Positions 29,805 to 41,099 of a stretch of DNA of 57,330 bases are shown here, piece after piece. Location of the stretch: the NCBI RefSeq assembly GCF_963678635.1, contig NW_026971713.1, positions 1 to 57,330 of the forward strand. Reading direction: 5' to 3'. The notes under the pieces are model-generated. The model worked only from the letters and a program-made list of their open reading frames with translations, was not told the DNA's origin and did not search any database. The stretch comes from Symsagittifera roscoffensis (taxonomy: Eukaryota > Xenacoelomorpha > Acoela > Convolutidae). How positions within the stretch are numbered: the first letter of the stretch is position 1; the number at the start of each line of letters is the position of its first letter. The position numbers were made by a program, and so were the translations under genes.

Positions 29805-30450
29805 TCACTAGTTTGTTTTGAACATCCAATACAACCAGACTCATAATGTTAAGCTCTTTTGCTGAAGTTTTTGGTTAAATTGACTATCAATCAAACAATG
29901 CATAGACTTTTGAAGCAAAATGTATGAAATATGAACGGAAAAGCAATCCGGTCCAAGAAAACCAAACAAACAAGAACTAGGAACTCTTGGTAAAACTTCT
30001 GAAAAAGTCAATCAATTCTGAACATTCATTTTCTACAGTGCATTTGTCAATAAGGATACAAGATTTTTGAATGTTTTTACATAAACATCAACCAGTTTAC
30101 TATACTCCTCGTTTTCGATCTGAAGTTTTTGATTGTTTTTCCAAGTGTTTCGTTTCCTACAATTTTCTATAAGGCCTTTGTTTCAATATCTGAGCGATAA
30201 GATAGATTAATTTTACGTCTTCCATTATGCAAATCCAATCAAATTGAGAAATTGTAATTTTGTATCCGAAACTGTTAGCGAAAATTTTTGAGACTTTTCT
30301 TTTGCGCCGATATGAAAAAAAAACCAATTTAATATCCAGCTTTATGCCATAATTTCTGGAAAAACCAAGGTTTCAACTCATACTGCTCAGTTCCAAGAAT
30401 TTTTAAAAAATAATTCAAAAAAGTATTTGAATTAATTGACTATAATATTG

Positions 30451-30790
30451 TCACTCAACAAAAGTTTTGAACATTGCAGTTCTCAACAAACAAAAAGTTC
30501 CCAGGACTTGGTTGACTTCTTTGAATTCGTTCGAAGCATAGTTGACAGAGGTAAATTGCTTCAAGACTTCGTTCATATTTGCAGTGAAGAGTCGAATCCT
30601 AACGTAGTTGGGTTTTTTCACACTGTACTTCTCGATTCTGACGCACACACTTCTCTTCTTGTATGCTGCTATGTCATACACGACATGACTGTTTGCAAGT
30701 TTCTGCTTCATGGTTAAGTCTTTGTCAGAATAGGGTTGCAATAGAGGAATGAGTCCAAAGTTTTCAGCATCGAGAATAACAGAATTCCGT
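30451..30790 (-). pseudogene. Unassigned frame of Polinton-like block
   Basis: A 96-codon frame. It reads upstream without a stop for several codons (VILDAENFGLIPLLQPY), so the ATG at 30741 is probably internal. It is basic, with KKRSVCVRIEKYSVKKPNYVRIRLF. It lies at the upstream end of the minus-strand gene block. No family was recognised. A structural protein is possible but unsupported. Confidence 0.35.
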
Positions 30791-30799
30791 AAGGCCGAT

Positions 30800-32690
30800 A
30801 TTCTTTTTCAATCTTTTTGACCTCGATAGACTTGCTGCGTTTTTCGATTTGCCACAATTATTTTTTCCTCAGCAATTGGAAGCAGTGTTTATAAACTTTT
30901 TTTCCGTTGTAGGGTTTTTGGGACCAAGAAAATCTCTCAATTCTTTTTTTCTTTGGTTCAAACTCAAAAAAATTGGAAAGGACATCTTTTGGTGAATTTA
31001 TTTTTGAATTGAGACTGAGAGCCAACTGATCAGTAGCAGATAAATCAAATGAATATTATTTGAAATTAGATAGAAAATAGGAAATGTAGATGACTCACTG
31101 TACAATCCAAATAAGGTATTCTTACCTTATATGAAATAGTGAGTAGGCGATGATCCAAATATGGACATTTCGTAGGTGCCAGAACTACTATTTAAGCAAT
31201 TCAATGTAAATAAAAACCATTCTCAACTAAAAATCGGCGATGGCATCTGCTTTGTTTCAAGCAGATCCCGCTTTTATTCGGGTTACAATGCAAACTCTTT
31301 TCTTATCTCGGTCTCAGAAATTCTTCATTAAGATTTCATTGTCACTCAAGATTACTGTATATCTATCCATTCATCATTCTGCCCAGTGGACAATTGCAAA
31401 TTTCACATAGTTTCAATCGGATCATCTCTCGATCAATTTTTGCAAAGATAAGATAAATATCATTTCACCAAATTGTTGACTGTATTTAAGACTCAAAAAA
31501 ATACAGATTTTTTTCTAAAATTGTTTCATGCCGAGATGAAGTTTTCAATCAATTGAACTGTGAAGTTGAACACAACTTGACTTGTAGAATACCGGAAAAA
31601 AACCCAGTGTTGCAAATAACGGCTGCTGCAAAAAAGTTCAAAAGACATCATCTCAGCTCTGCCCAGAAGCTTGCGTCTACTCAGACTCTTGGACCAGATT
31701 TTTTGGAACGGATTTGAAAAGTTCAGAAACGAAAGTAAGAGTCTAATTTGATGAAAATTGTTGATTGATAAATTGATGGTTAGGGTTCTGTAAATAGCGA
31801 GCGTGTCAATTTTTCTTTTAATATCTGAATATTTATTAATAAAAATCTTGACAGTACTAATTTTATTTCAAATCAAATACTTTTTCAAGGAAAAAATTTA
31901 TAAAACTTTCAACACGTGTGCAAAAGTCAACTTTTGCACGGATTAACTTTTGCGAGGAAAAATTTTGAAAAACGTTTTACATGTTCAAACTGTTGATTGA
32001 TAAATTGATTTGTAGAATATCGTACAAATCAGAAATTTTTTTTCGCAAGATGCAAATTTTGACATAATTTTTTCAACAAGTTTGCAAATTTAAAATTAAC
32101 ATGTTTTACAAGATGCCAAAATTGATTTGTTTTTAAACCAGTGTGCAAAAAATTTTTGTGTTAAATGCAAGTTTTTTCAAATGGTTTTTTCAAAAAGATA
32201 TGCCAATAATTAACTTTTTTCTGATGCATATGCGAAAAATGCAAATTTAATTTGTAAAAAACTTGTTGAATAAAGACTGCTATAAAATTTCATTATTGAT
32301 GATTTTGAAATTTGATTTTATTGATGATTTTTCTGTCTGATTACATTGTTTTTCTGATGTTTTTGATCAACATACATGCAAAAAAAAACTAAATTTTTGA
32401 TAATCATTTTTAGATTAAAATAATTCATAACCTTTATTTCTTAACAGTGCAAGAATTTTTTGTTACAACTTTCTTTCAACTGCAAAAAAAAAATAAAGAA
32501 GTTTTCATTAAAATGCAAACTTTTTTTATTTTTTCCAAAATGTGTGCTAAAACGATGTGAAAAATTTGCAAGGTGTAAAAATTATAAAAAAAATTTTCAA
32601 CATAAGTGCAAAATTGTAGTTTCTTTTTTTCATGTACGCAGAAATTTGAAATTGTTTGCAAGATGTTAAGACTGGTTTAATTTTTTTACC
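30800..32690. other. AT-rich spacer with little coding signal
   Basis: Long A and T runs with recurring TGCAAA/TTTGCA words. Two local items stand out. One is a plus-strand coding-like stretch near 31608-31720 (VLQITAAAKKFKRHHLSS then QTLGPDFLERI). The other is a perfect 10-bp inverted repeat, GTGCAAAAGT and ACTTTTGCAC, at 31918-31939. Nothing else is recognised. Confidence 0.4.
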
Positions 32691-33117
32691 ATGTTTCCAA
32701 AATAACAAAAAAACTTTCCACGTTAAGTGTAAATCAGCCGTAAGCTTAAAGCTTTGATACTCAATACTCGGCTCAAAAGAGAGTTCGTTGATTGAATAAA
32801 CTTCCCTGAAAAGACATTTGTTTAGTCGGAAAACTCTTTTTTTTTGGACAACATAAACGTCCAAAGAAAAGTGACAAAAAATCTACATCTATTTCATCAA
32901 TAGGAAACTAACATGGAACAATTTTTTTTCTAGTAGAGTAACTCGAGGAAATTCAAATGTTTTTGAGTGACATTTTTCAAATTATGATTTTTTTCATCGA
33001 AAGCTATGTCTAGAAACTGCTGACTTTCCATTGATTGAAAGTTTTTGTGGACAACTCTAAACTTTTAAGGGAAGTTTTCGTAGATGATGGAGTCATTTCC
33101 ATAGGTTGAAAATTACG

Positions 33118-33375
33118 TGGGTTGTGACGTCACTTCACTTTAAAGAATGACGTCAGTTCCATAAAAAGAAAATTGCGTCAGTAGTTAGGTCACTTCTATT
33201 AAAAAATTGATGTTCTGACCATAAAAAGAAAATTGCGTGGGTGATGATGTCACTACTACTTAAAGAAAGAAGTCTTTATAATAAAAGGAAAATTGCGTAG
33301 GTCTTGACTTATTTTTATAGAAATAATGAAGTCATGACCATAAACTGATAATTGCGTAGGCGATGATGTCATTGT
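33118..33375. promoter_or_regulatory. Minisatellite with TGACGTCA sites, left arm
   Basis: Roughly 60-bp diverged repeats of the form GACGTCA...TTTAAAGAATGACGTCA...CCATAAAAAGAAAATTGCGT. Perfect TGACGTCA (the CRE/ATF consensus) occurs at 33125-33132 and 33148-33155, with decayed versions further on. It lies 200-450 bp upstream of the zinc-finger ATG at 33573, in promoter position. Regulatory use is inferred. Confidence 0.5.
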
Positions 33376-33572
33376 TTGTGTAAATACGTTTATTGAATTG
33401 GATTAAATCATTAGTTTTGTTTGCCAATCCAAAAGAGTCAATTAAATTTTACCTCAAATTTTAGAACTTTTTTCGCGAAAATAAAAAGTAACTTTTTAAA
33501 ATTAAGTCCATTGGTACTTTAGGTTTTTAAATTAAAACCAGTTTTAAAACCAAGCTTATATTTTTTTAGAAA

Positions 33573-34860
33573 ATGCCTGCCTCTAACCGCAACGAGAAAG
33601 TGAAGTGTGGAGACTGTGAAATATGCATGTTTGTCAACACGCAGCGCGACACCGGAAAAACTGTTCTAAGGGTGTTGTTTCTTGTCCTGATTGTAAATGT
33701 TTTAGTTAAACTCATCAAGAAAAGAATTATCATATGTCAAAGAAGCACAATCGATCAAGTTCGAAGCAATCGACGGTGTGTTCTTCTTGTGAACAAGAGT
33801 TCCCAGGTTACTACTCTTTCCAACAAGATCGGAGAAAAGAACATGGAGCTAAGCAACGGAAACCTAGTTATACGGTGGCTGACTTGAACAAGTTTGTGGA
33901 GGAAAAAGGGGAGAATGGTGAAAAACGCAAGGAGGAAATTCGTGCTTGCAACAATTTCTGGTGGATACGGAGCTGGAAAATGGAAGACATAAGGTTTTCT
34001 ACTTCCAAATATCCAAGTCAGATACTAGAAAAATCAACGAGAAACATGAAGAAGTCGACGACAAGCTCAATTCTGCCGCAAAAATCAACATTGCCCTGGG
34101 GATTGTTCTTCGAAATATCAACATTGGTGAATATCGATAATTCTACGCCCAGGAAAACAGTACTTTAATTGAGGAATCCAATTTGCTGTGTACTAAAGCA
34201 GATTTGATGACAATTAAAGGGAAAATAGAAAAATTGATATTGTGGAGCAATGTACCCAAGAACATTAAAACGTCAAAACACAAAGTGGCTGTTCAAGTTG
34301 ATCACAATTGTGACCATTTTTGCTGCTTAGCTCAAAAATATCCAAATGGGATGTCCGGCTGGACTTTGTTAGAGAAAAGACGGATCACTTGCGTAGACAA
34401 AGTCCAGCCGGACATCCAATTTGGATATTTTTGAGCTAAGCAGCAAAAATGGTTACAATTGTGATCAACTTGAACTGCCACTTTGTGTTTTGACGTTCTT
34501 GGGTACATTGCTCCACAATATCAATTTTTCTATTTTCCCTTTAATTGTCATCAAATCTGCTTTAGTACGCGGCCAAGGCGCGGAAAAGACACAAATTATC
34601 TTTGTATGGTTTCTTGACTTTGTTAGCGAAAAGACGGATCACTTGCGTAGACAAAGTCGAGAAACCATACAAAGATCATTTGTATCTTTTCCGCGCCTTG
34701 GCCATGTACATGAACAGAGAGAACAATCTCGACTGCCATACTTCTAGATAATTTACTGAATTTGTATCAAAGTCTGGTCAAGATCCTTAAACGTTTCGTG
34801 GAGTTTTCGTGGAATACTTTGCCTGTTTTCTGATTCAATAGTAGTAGATGTGATTCGATT
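33573..34860 (+). pseudogene. Zinc-finger N-terminal region of DNA polymerase-type protein, left copy
   Basis: ATG at 33573 (MPASNRNEKVKCGDC). Frames shift several times. A C2H2-type finger is clear: VCSSCEQEFPGYYSFQQ then RRKEHG (33770-33850), with the first His replaced by Asp. Next come a Glu/Lys-rich segment, INIALGIVLRNINIGEYR (34088-34140) and LCTKADLMTIKGKIEKL (34186-34236). The remainder (LFRALAMY near 34688-34712, FRGVFVEY near 34790) is separated by the hairpin rearrangement. In related animal genomes such zinc-finger N-termini precede the polymerase domain; here the two are physically apart. Confidence 0.55.
34190..34703. repeat. Two adjacent long hairpins sharing one loop sequence
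   Basis: Hairpin 1 has arms 34190-34369 and 34398-34568 (about 170-180 bp, near-perfect) and a ~28-nt loop. Hairpin 2 has arms 34571-34622 and 34651-34703 (about 52 bp, two or three mismatches) and the same loop. Both loops read AGAGAAAAGACGGATCACTT or AGCGAAAAGACGGATCACTT, then GCGTAGACAAAGTC. Relative to the unrearranged right arm, the order is A-loop-A'-B'-loop-B. The A'/B' join falls at GTAC, which is also found at the start of A and just past B. Confidence 0.9.
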
Positions 34861-35090
34861 TGATCAAGTACTACTAAATCTCCTATTTGATTCGCGATAA
34901 AGATCAAAAAGCATCAGTATTCAAAAAGCAAACAATTTCAGTTCCTTCATGTTTTGAGATGTAGAAATACTCGACATAATGAAATTGTACATCTCCAAAG
35001 TTGAATTAAATGAAATCGTTCACCTTTTTTTGATTACTGATAATTCTTATTCCTTTACGCTATCACATTGCATATTAGCTAGGTCTTGAT

Positions 35091-36005
35091 TTAAGCATCT
35101 TGATCAGAATTTGATACAATTTCAGTAAAGTATCTACAGGTGTGAGAGTCGAGATTATTGCGTCCGTTGATGTATATGGCCAATGTGCGGAAAAGACACA
35201 AATGATCTTTATTTGGTTCCTTGTCTTTGTTAGATAAAAGACAGTTCACTTGCGTATGTCGTGGTAAGAGTCCGGACGTCCCATTGAGATGTTTTTGAGC
35301 AAAACAGCAAAAATTGTCAGATTTATGATCAACTTGAATCGCCACTTTGTGTTTTGACATTCTTGGGTACACATCAAGTTTTTCTAGTTTCCCTTGAATT
35401 GTTATCAAGTCTGCTTTAGTACACGGCAAATTGGATTTTTCAAATAAAGAATTGTTTTAATGGCATAGAAACATTGATATTCACCAGTGTTTATATTTCA
35501 AAGATTAAACCCCAGAGCAAGGTTATTTTTTTGGCAGAGTCGAGCTTGTTGAAGATTTGTTCAAAATTCTCCTTGATTGTTTTCCTAACAAACTTGGATA
35601 TTTAGAAGTTAAGTACCTCATGACTTCCATTTTCAATCTCCTTGTCCACCATAAAATGTTGACAAGCACTAATTTCCTCTTCCCGTTTTTCAGCATCCTC
35701 CTTTTCTTCCTCCACAATCAAGTCAGCCACCGTATAACTAGGTATCCGTTGCTTAGCTCCATGTTCTTTTCTCCGATGTTGTTAGAGAGAGTAGTTACTT
35801 CGGAACTCTTGTTCACAAGAAGAACACACCATCGATGGCTTGGAAATTGTTGGAGCATGCTTCTTAGCCATGTGATATTTTTTTCTTGCTGGTTGTAAGT
35901 CAAATACTTGCAATCAGGACACGAAATAACTATTTTAGAACACTTTTTCCGGTATCGAGCTGCGTGATGACCAACATACATATTTCCAGAGTCTCCACAC
36001 TTCAC
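35091..36005 (-). pseudogene. Zinc-finger N-terminal region of DNA polymerase-type protein, right copy
   Basis: Starts at ATG 36005. Finger-like pairs are CGDSGNMYVGHHAARYRKKC (second Cys now Ser) and CPDCKYLTYNQQEKN; a third finger (SCEQEF...RRKEHG) follows in another frame near 35820-35750. The C-terminal frame 35429-35091 has TKADLITIQGKLEKL, VNCLLSNKDKEPNKDHLCLF and TLAIYINGRNNLDSHTCRYF. It gives the unrearranged order of the segments that are scrambled in the left copy. At least three frameshifts. Confidence 0.55.
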
Positions 36006-36144
36006 TTTCTATTTAAAACTATTCCAAAATTAAAAACTTTAAAACTTTAAACTATTCCAAAACTATTCTAAAAACTATTCCAAACTGTTTTTGGTTGACA
36101 AACAAAATTAATGATTTAGTCCAGTAGATTAAGCGTATTTATAC

Positions 36145-36325
36145 TAACAATGACGTCATCGCCTATGCAATAATACTTTTATGGTCATGACGTCAATTCT
36201 TCTACCTAAATAACGTCAACACCTACCCATTTTTCATTTTATGGTAATGACGTCACTCTTTAAATAGAAGTGACGCTAAAACTCACCCAATTTTCATTCT
36301 ATGGTAATAAAGTCATCGTCTACAA
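36145..36325. promoter_or_regulatory. Minisatellite with TGACGTCA sites, right arm
   Basis: The inverse counterpart of the left-arm repeats. Perfect TGACGTCA occurs at 36151-36158, 36188-36195 and 36248-36255, spaced 37 and 60 bp. It lies 140-320 bp upstream of the minus-strand ATG at 36005. Preservation of the 8-mer in both arms, against more diverged flanks, hints at function. Confidence 0.5.
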
Positions 36326-36722
36326 AAACCTCCATTAAAAATTCTAGAAGTTTCCAGAAAAATTTTCAACCAATCAAAACTCAGCAGTTTTTAGAAATTA
36401 CTTTGGATGAAATATAAACATTCTTTGAAAAGAGTTATTTAAAAAACGTTTGAATTTCCTTGAGTTACTCTAAATGAAAAAAAAAAAATTTTTCCATGTG
36501 ACTTCCTTATTGATGAAATAAATGTAGAATCTGATTTCTTTTCACAATTATTTGGACGTTTATATTGTCGAAAATAGAGTTCTTGGACTAAGCAACGGTC
36601 TTTTTAGGGAAAATTACTCATTCAAAGAGTTTACTTTTGAGCCGAGTATTGATTATTAAAGCTTCAATTTTACGGCTGAATTTTACTTGATAAGGAAAGA
36701 AATGTTTTTTATTTTGTAAAAC

Positions 36723-36880
36723 TTTGAGTTAATAACCATCGCAATAGACGAAGATGAGGTGTTCTCTGAAACAATGCCTCAATACACGCCGGCAAAACAG
36801 CCATCGGCTTTGGAGGCAAGACCAGCTTTGCGGTCCAATGAAAACGTGCAAAAATTTTTTGACTTAGAAAAAACCTATTT
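36723..36880 (+). pseudogene. Isolated coding-like fragment
   Basis: About 50 codons with balanced composition inside AT-rich DNA: AIDEDEVFSETMPQYTPAKQ, then PSALEARPALRSNENVQKFF and DLEKT. No start codon context or family recognised. It may be an exon or a piece of a Polinton-type gene just outside the inverted repeat. Confidence 0.3.
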
Positions 36881-36939
36881 TTTTTATCAGTTTGTTTTTT
36901 TTTGTTTTTTTTTCTAAAATCATGTTAGTATTATGTCTG

Positions 36940-39900
36940 CTCGAGACTCGTTGGTCCCACCAGACTAGTATAGGTCAGGGTCGGCCTTTGCATAGAGTAT
37001 TTTTGGATAAGATGCAACTTCTGTTCGTCACGCTAACTTATTTGCGGCCGGGTAGATTCGTGCAACTTCTTAGTCGAAAATCGATCCTAATTTTAGTCTT
37101 CCAGTTTCTTGTCTCAATAGATCTAGAACATAATGGGTTTTATGCTAGGTTAGGGGAGAGAAGTTAGCAACAAAATTAAATCTATGAACAGTTTCAGCTG
37201 TGCAGCTTATGGTATGATTTAGTAATGGATCATGACTGGTTAGTTAGATAAAGAGTCCTTACTTATATGTATGAGGTCGAAGTTTAGAGAATAGTAAATC
37301 AATCTACAAGGCTCAGTTATAAAAGACACAGATAGATCGTTAGTTACTTTTTTAGAGCTCACAATTTGTAGTAGTTGTTCTAGGCCTGGGTCAAACCAAA
37401 CGTGGGTTTTAATTGAAGGATGAATAATCAAAACTCTTCACTGCTGAGCTTAAATTGAAAGGCAAGTATTTTAGAGAAAATCTTCTGTTTCTTCTAGGTA
37501 GATTGAAAAGATTGGTGAGTAAATCGATGTTTTTGAAGAGTAAGGATTGAAGTTTTGAAAAAATGCAAGATCCAAGGAAAACCATGATGATCTAGGAGTA
37601 AGAAGAACTAAAGTAAGAAATTTTAAATTTAAAGTTCAAGACTCAAAATCTAAGGATTAACCTTGATGATCTGGCTTGAATGATTAAATTTCGAGACTTA
37701 AGATTTGAATCAAGGAAAAGCCTAGATGATTCAACACTGGAATTGATTTTAAAACATTTTAAAATGGTTAAAGATCCAAGAAAGGTGTTGTTGATTTTGA
37801 TTTCGAAATAAATATAAAATAAAATTTTGATTGTGTCGGGTAAAACATTAGCAAAAACAACAGTTGTCCTCGAAAAAACAAAGATGTTCAAGAACTTAAA
37901 AACCGTTGATTTTTATACAAACTCTTTGTATTTCTGAATTTTTTCAAAAATTTACAAATTTGAATCCTTAAAATTTACAAATCTTAAGGACTGCAGACAT
38001 CTGCCCTATTTGATGATCTGCCGGATCATAAACATTGGCACTTGGGATTATTAGTAAAAAAAATGATCAATGAGTCACCCAAGAATTTTATTTGCAGAGC
38101 ATATATGAAATGATGTACATTAGCGATATAGCCATAAATGATGTCGACAGTTTAATGTCTCGAACTGGTTTAGGCATTCTATAGTTGATTTTTTTTTCTC
38201 ATATTTGCAGATTTTTTTTTCAAACAGCGAAGAATTTTTTTAAAAAAATTTTCAGCAGATTTTAAGTTGTAAGGTAGGTAAGCTTTTGTTGATGTCTTGT
38301 TATGTAAGTATAGTTTTAGTGTTGGTTCGGCTTGATTAGATTTATTGTGACCTAGTATAAGCTATTTTTTAAATCGATTCGTATAGATTTGTTTTGATTC
38401 TTGTTAGGTCTGATGAATTTTGCCCATAGGAATTTACGTCCAGGCTGGCCTTCGCATAAAGAAATTTTGGATAAGTTGCACCGACGGTTCGTCACGCTAA
38501 CTTTTTGCCGGCCGGATAGATTCGTGCAACTTCTTAGTCATATATCAACCCTAATCTTACTCTTATAGTTTCCATTCTCAATAGATCTAGAACATAATGG
38601 GTTGTATGCTATATTAGGGGAGAGAAGTTCGCAACTAAATTAAATCTGATTTACATTATCTATTGCTGAAACTATGAACAAATTCAGCTGTGCAGCTTAT
38701 GGTAGATTTAGTAATGGATCATGACTGGTTAGTTAGATAAGGAGTCCTTACTTAAATGTATGAGGTCGAAGTTTAGAGAATAGTAAATCAATCTACAAGG
38801 CTCAGTTATAAAAAAACACAGATAGATCGTTAGTTACTTTTTTAGAGCTTACAACTTGTAGGAGTTGTTGTAGGCCTGGGTCAAACCAAATGTGGGCTTC
38901 AATTGAAGGATATTTAATCAAAATTCTTCACTGCTGAGCTTAAATTAAAAGGCAAGTTTTTTAGAGAAAATCTTCTGTTTCTTCTAGGTAGATTGAAAAG
39001 ATTGGAGAGTAAATCGATGTTTTCGAAGAGTAAGAATTGAAGTTTTGAAAAAATGAAAGATCCAAGGAAAATCTTGATGATCTAGAAGTAAGAAGAACTA
39101 AAGTAAAAAATTTTAAGTTAAAGGTTTAGGTTTCAAGATCTAACGATAAACCTTGATGATCTGGCTTGAATGACTAAATTTTAAGGCTTAAAATTTAAAT
39201 CAAGGAAAAAACTTGATGATTCAACAATGGAATTGAGTTTAGAACCTTTTAAAATTGTTAAAGATCCAAGAAAAATGTGGTTGATCTTAAATTCAAATGA
39301 AATATAAAATAAAAATTTGATTGTGTCGGCTAAAAAATTAGCAAAAACAACAACTATCCTCGAGAAACAAAGAAAGATGTTCAAAAACTCAAAAATTGTT
39401 GATTATTATACTAACTCTTTGTATTTTTGAATTTTTCAAAGAATTTACAAATTTGAAATAAAATAATTTAAAAAATTTTCAGCAGATTTTAAGTTGGAAG
39501 GTAGGCAAGCTTTTTGTTGATGTCTTGTTATGTAAGTATAGTTTTAGTGATTGTATATTTTTTAAATAACTCGCTGGTTAAATCAAATAATTTACGGTTC
39601 TATTTTAATACAGTTCACATAATAATTCAGAAGGTTTACTTCACAAATAATTATCACTTTTTGTCGTCTTCGTTATCTACCTTTTTGCTTTGCGATGTAG
39701 GTTTTTCTTTTATGGTTTTTTATTGTAATCTGTTTTGTCTTTAGTGTTGGTTCGGCTTGATTAGATTTATTGTGACCTAGTATAAGCTATTTTTTAAATC
39801 AATTCGTGTAGATTTGTTTTGATTCTTGTTAGGTCTGATGAAATTTGCCCATAGGAATTTAGGTCCAGGCTGGCCTTCGCATAAAGAAATTTTTGATAAG

Positions 39901-40145
39901 TTGCACCGACTGTTCGTCAAGCTAACTTTTTGCCGGCCGGATAGATTCGTGCAACTTCTTAGTCATATATCAACCCTAATCTTACTCTTATAGTTTCCAT
40001 TCTCAATAGATCTAGAACATAATGGGTTTTACGCTATATTAGGGGAGAGAAGTTCGCAACTAAATTAAATCTGATTTACATTGTCTTTTGCTGAAACTAT
40101 GAAGAGTTTCAGCTTTACAGTTCATCGTAAATTTTAGTGTGGGAT
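36940..40145. repeat. ~1.45-kb noncoding tandem array, 2.2 copies
   Basis: Copies start near 36960, 38420 and 39855. Shared landmarks are GGCCTTCGCATAAAG or GGCCTTTGCATAGAG, GATAGATTCGTGCAACTTCTTAG (ends matching), AATAGATCTAGAACATAATGGG, GGATCATGACTGGTTAGTTAG and the AAGATCCAAGGAAAA block. The third copy is truncated near 40145. All frames have stops; no protein family was seen. The repeats could be degraded LTR-like or LINE-derived sequence. Confidence 0.85.
39549..39739. mobile_element. 191-bp insertion with 6-bp flanking repeat
   Basis: Present in the second array copy but absent from the first, where TTTAGT runs directly into GTTGGTTCGGC (38305-38325). In this copy the insert is bracketed by TTTAGT at 39543-39548 and 39740-39745, as a target-site duplication would be. 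It is AT-rich with no terminal inverted repeats recognised. A deletion between short repeats in the other copy is the alternative. Confidence 0.5.
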
Positions 40146-40149
40146 CTTG

Positions 40150-40940
40150 ATTAGTAAAATCTAAAAATTTTACAAGAATACTTGTTTTGAAATTTTTCCA
40201 GGAGTCTGCAGAAGCCTATTTAATTTTTGAACTCGGGGTGGCTTTTTTCTCCAAATAATTTTTTTATCTGCCTTATTTTGACAGAGCTGTTCCTAATAAT
40301 ATAAAGCCTACTTATGCCCAGAGCTACATTTGTAAGTTATGGTATGTAATCTGCGATCATTTCGGTATCATTTAAAAACCCAATTTAAATCAAAAACCTA
40401 AACACCTTTTCTGCAATCTTGAAGAACATTTTTTTTCCCGCACTGTTGTTATCCATTTGAGGGGGTTTCAACCGTCTCGTAGTACAACAGTTTCTGAAAT
40501 CAAATTATTGTTTAACAAGGACGAAAATCATTATTTGCGGCATTATTAAAGAATTTTTATTTTTGAGGTTTTTTCACTTCAGTAGTATAGGCGTCCGCCA
40601 GGGATCCTTACGGGGGGATTTTGAGGGGGCAGACTTCCCTTGGGCGCCTAAGATCCTTACTTTTGGCTCCTCGGATCCAAAGGTGAGGATTTTGCGTTTT
40701 TATCACGTATACTCGAATTCTTTTTTTAGGATCCAAAAAATGATTAGGCCTCCCCCCTTAGGATTCACCCAAGATATCAGAAATAGCTGGTAAAGGTTGT
40801 TATCGCCTTTGTGAATGTTCGTTTATGAGTTTTGGGCGGTTGATTTCTTAAACAAAACTTTTTCACAAAAAACTTCTATTCAAAAAAAAATTTTTTTTTT
40901 TGAAAAAAAAAATTTTTCACCTTCCTTTTTTACTCAAAAA
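40150..40940. other. Spacer with a GC-rich patch
   Basis: Mostly AT-rich. A locally GC-rich patch at about 40590-40760 has repeated GATCC(T/A) words (GGGATCCTTACGG, AAGATCCTTAC, CTCGGATCCAAAG, AGGATCCAAAAAA). A run of T, A and T tracts follows at 40880-40920. No gene recognised. Confidence 0.35.
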
Positions 40941-41099
40941 CGGAATCACTATATACCGCTCAGTGCTAATGCTCCCACTGTACAGCCTCCACAAGGACGC
41001 AGTAATTTCTTCGTAATTAAATTAGGCGTCAATATTGGTCTGAAAATGCACTGTCATGATTTGTTCGATCCATTAGAATGTTAGTTTTATAGATAATAA

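Larger units (their letters stand above)
32690..34870. repeat. Left arm of ~2-kb inverted repeat
   Basis: Imperfect inverse copy of 35060-36730. Matching landmarks from outside in are: CAGCCGTAA then CAATACTCGGCTCAAAAG (32736-32780), AACGTCCAAA (32855), CATCAATAGGAA (32898), the TGACGTCA repeats (33118-33375), the zinc-finger coding region (33573 onward) and AAGCAGATTTGATGACAATT (34196). The inner half of this arm is further rearranged into two hairpins. Confidence 0.82.
35060..36730. repeat. Right arm of ~2-kb inverted repeat
   Basis: Inverse partner of 32690-34870. It contains the zinc-finger coding region on the minus strand (36005-35091), TGACGTCA repeats (36145-36325) and the outer CAATACTCGGCTC landmark near 36645. 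It is shorter than the left arm because it lacks the hairpin rearrangement. Inverted genes with shared upstream repeats suggest either Polinton terminal inverted repeats or a fold-back duplication. Confidence 0.82.

Noticed and set aside
32460-32864. Small Phe/Lys/Cys-rich frames on both strands
   Set aside because: Low-complexity A/T-rich sequence open on both strands; no motif.
40563-40793. LINE RT fragment suggested by the word GVRQGS
   Set aside because: No other RT motif surrounds it and the rest of the frame is GC-patch sequence without coding character.
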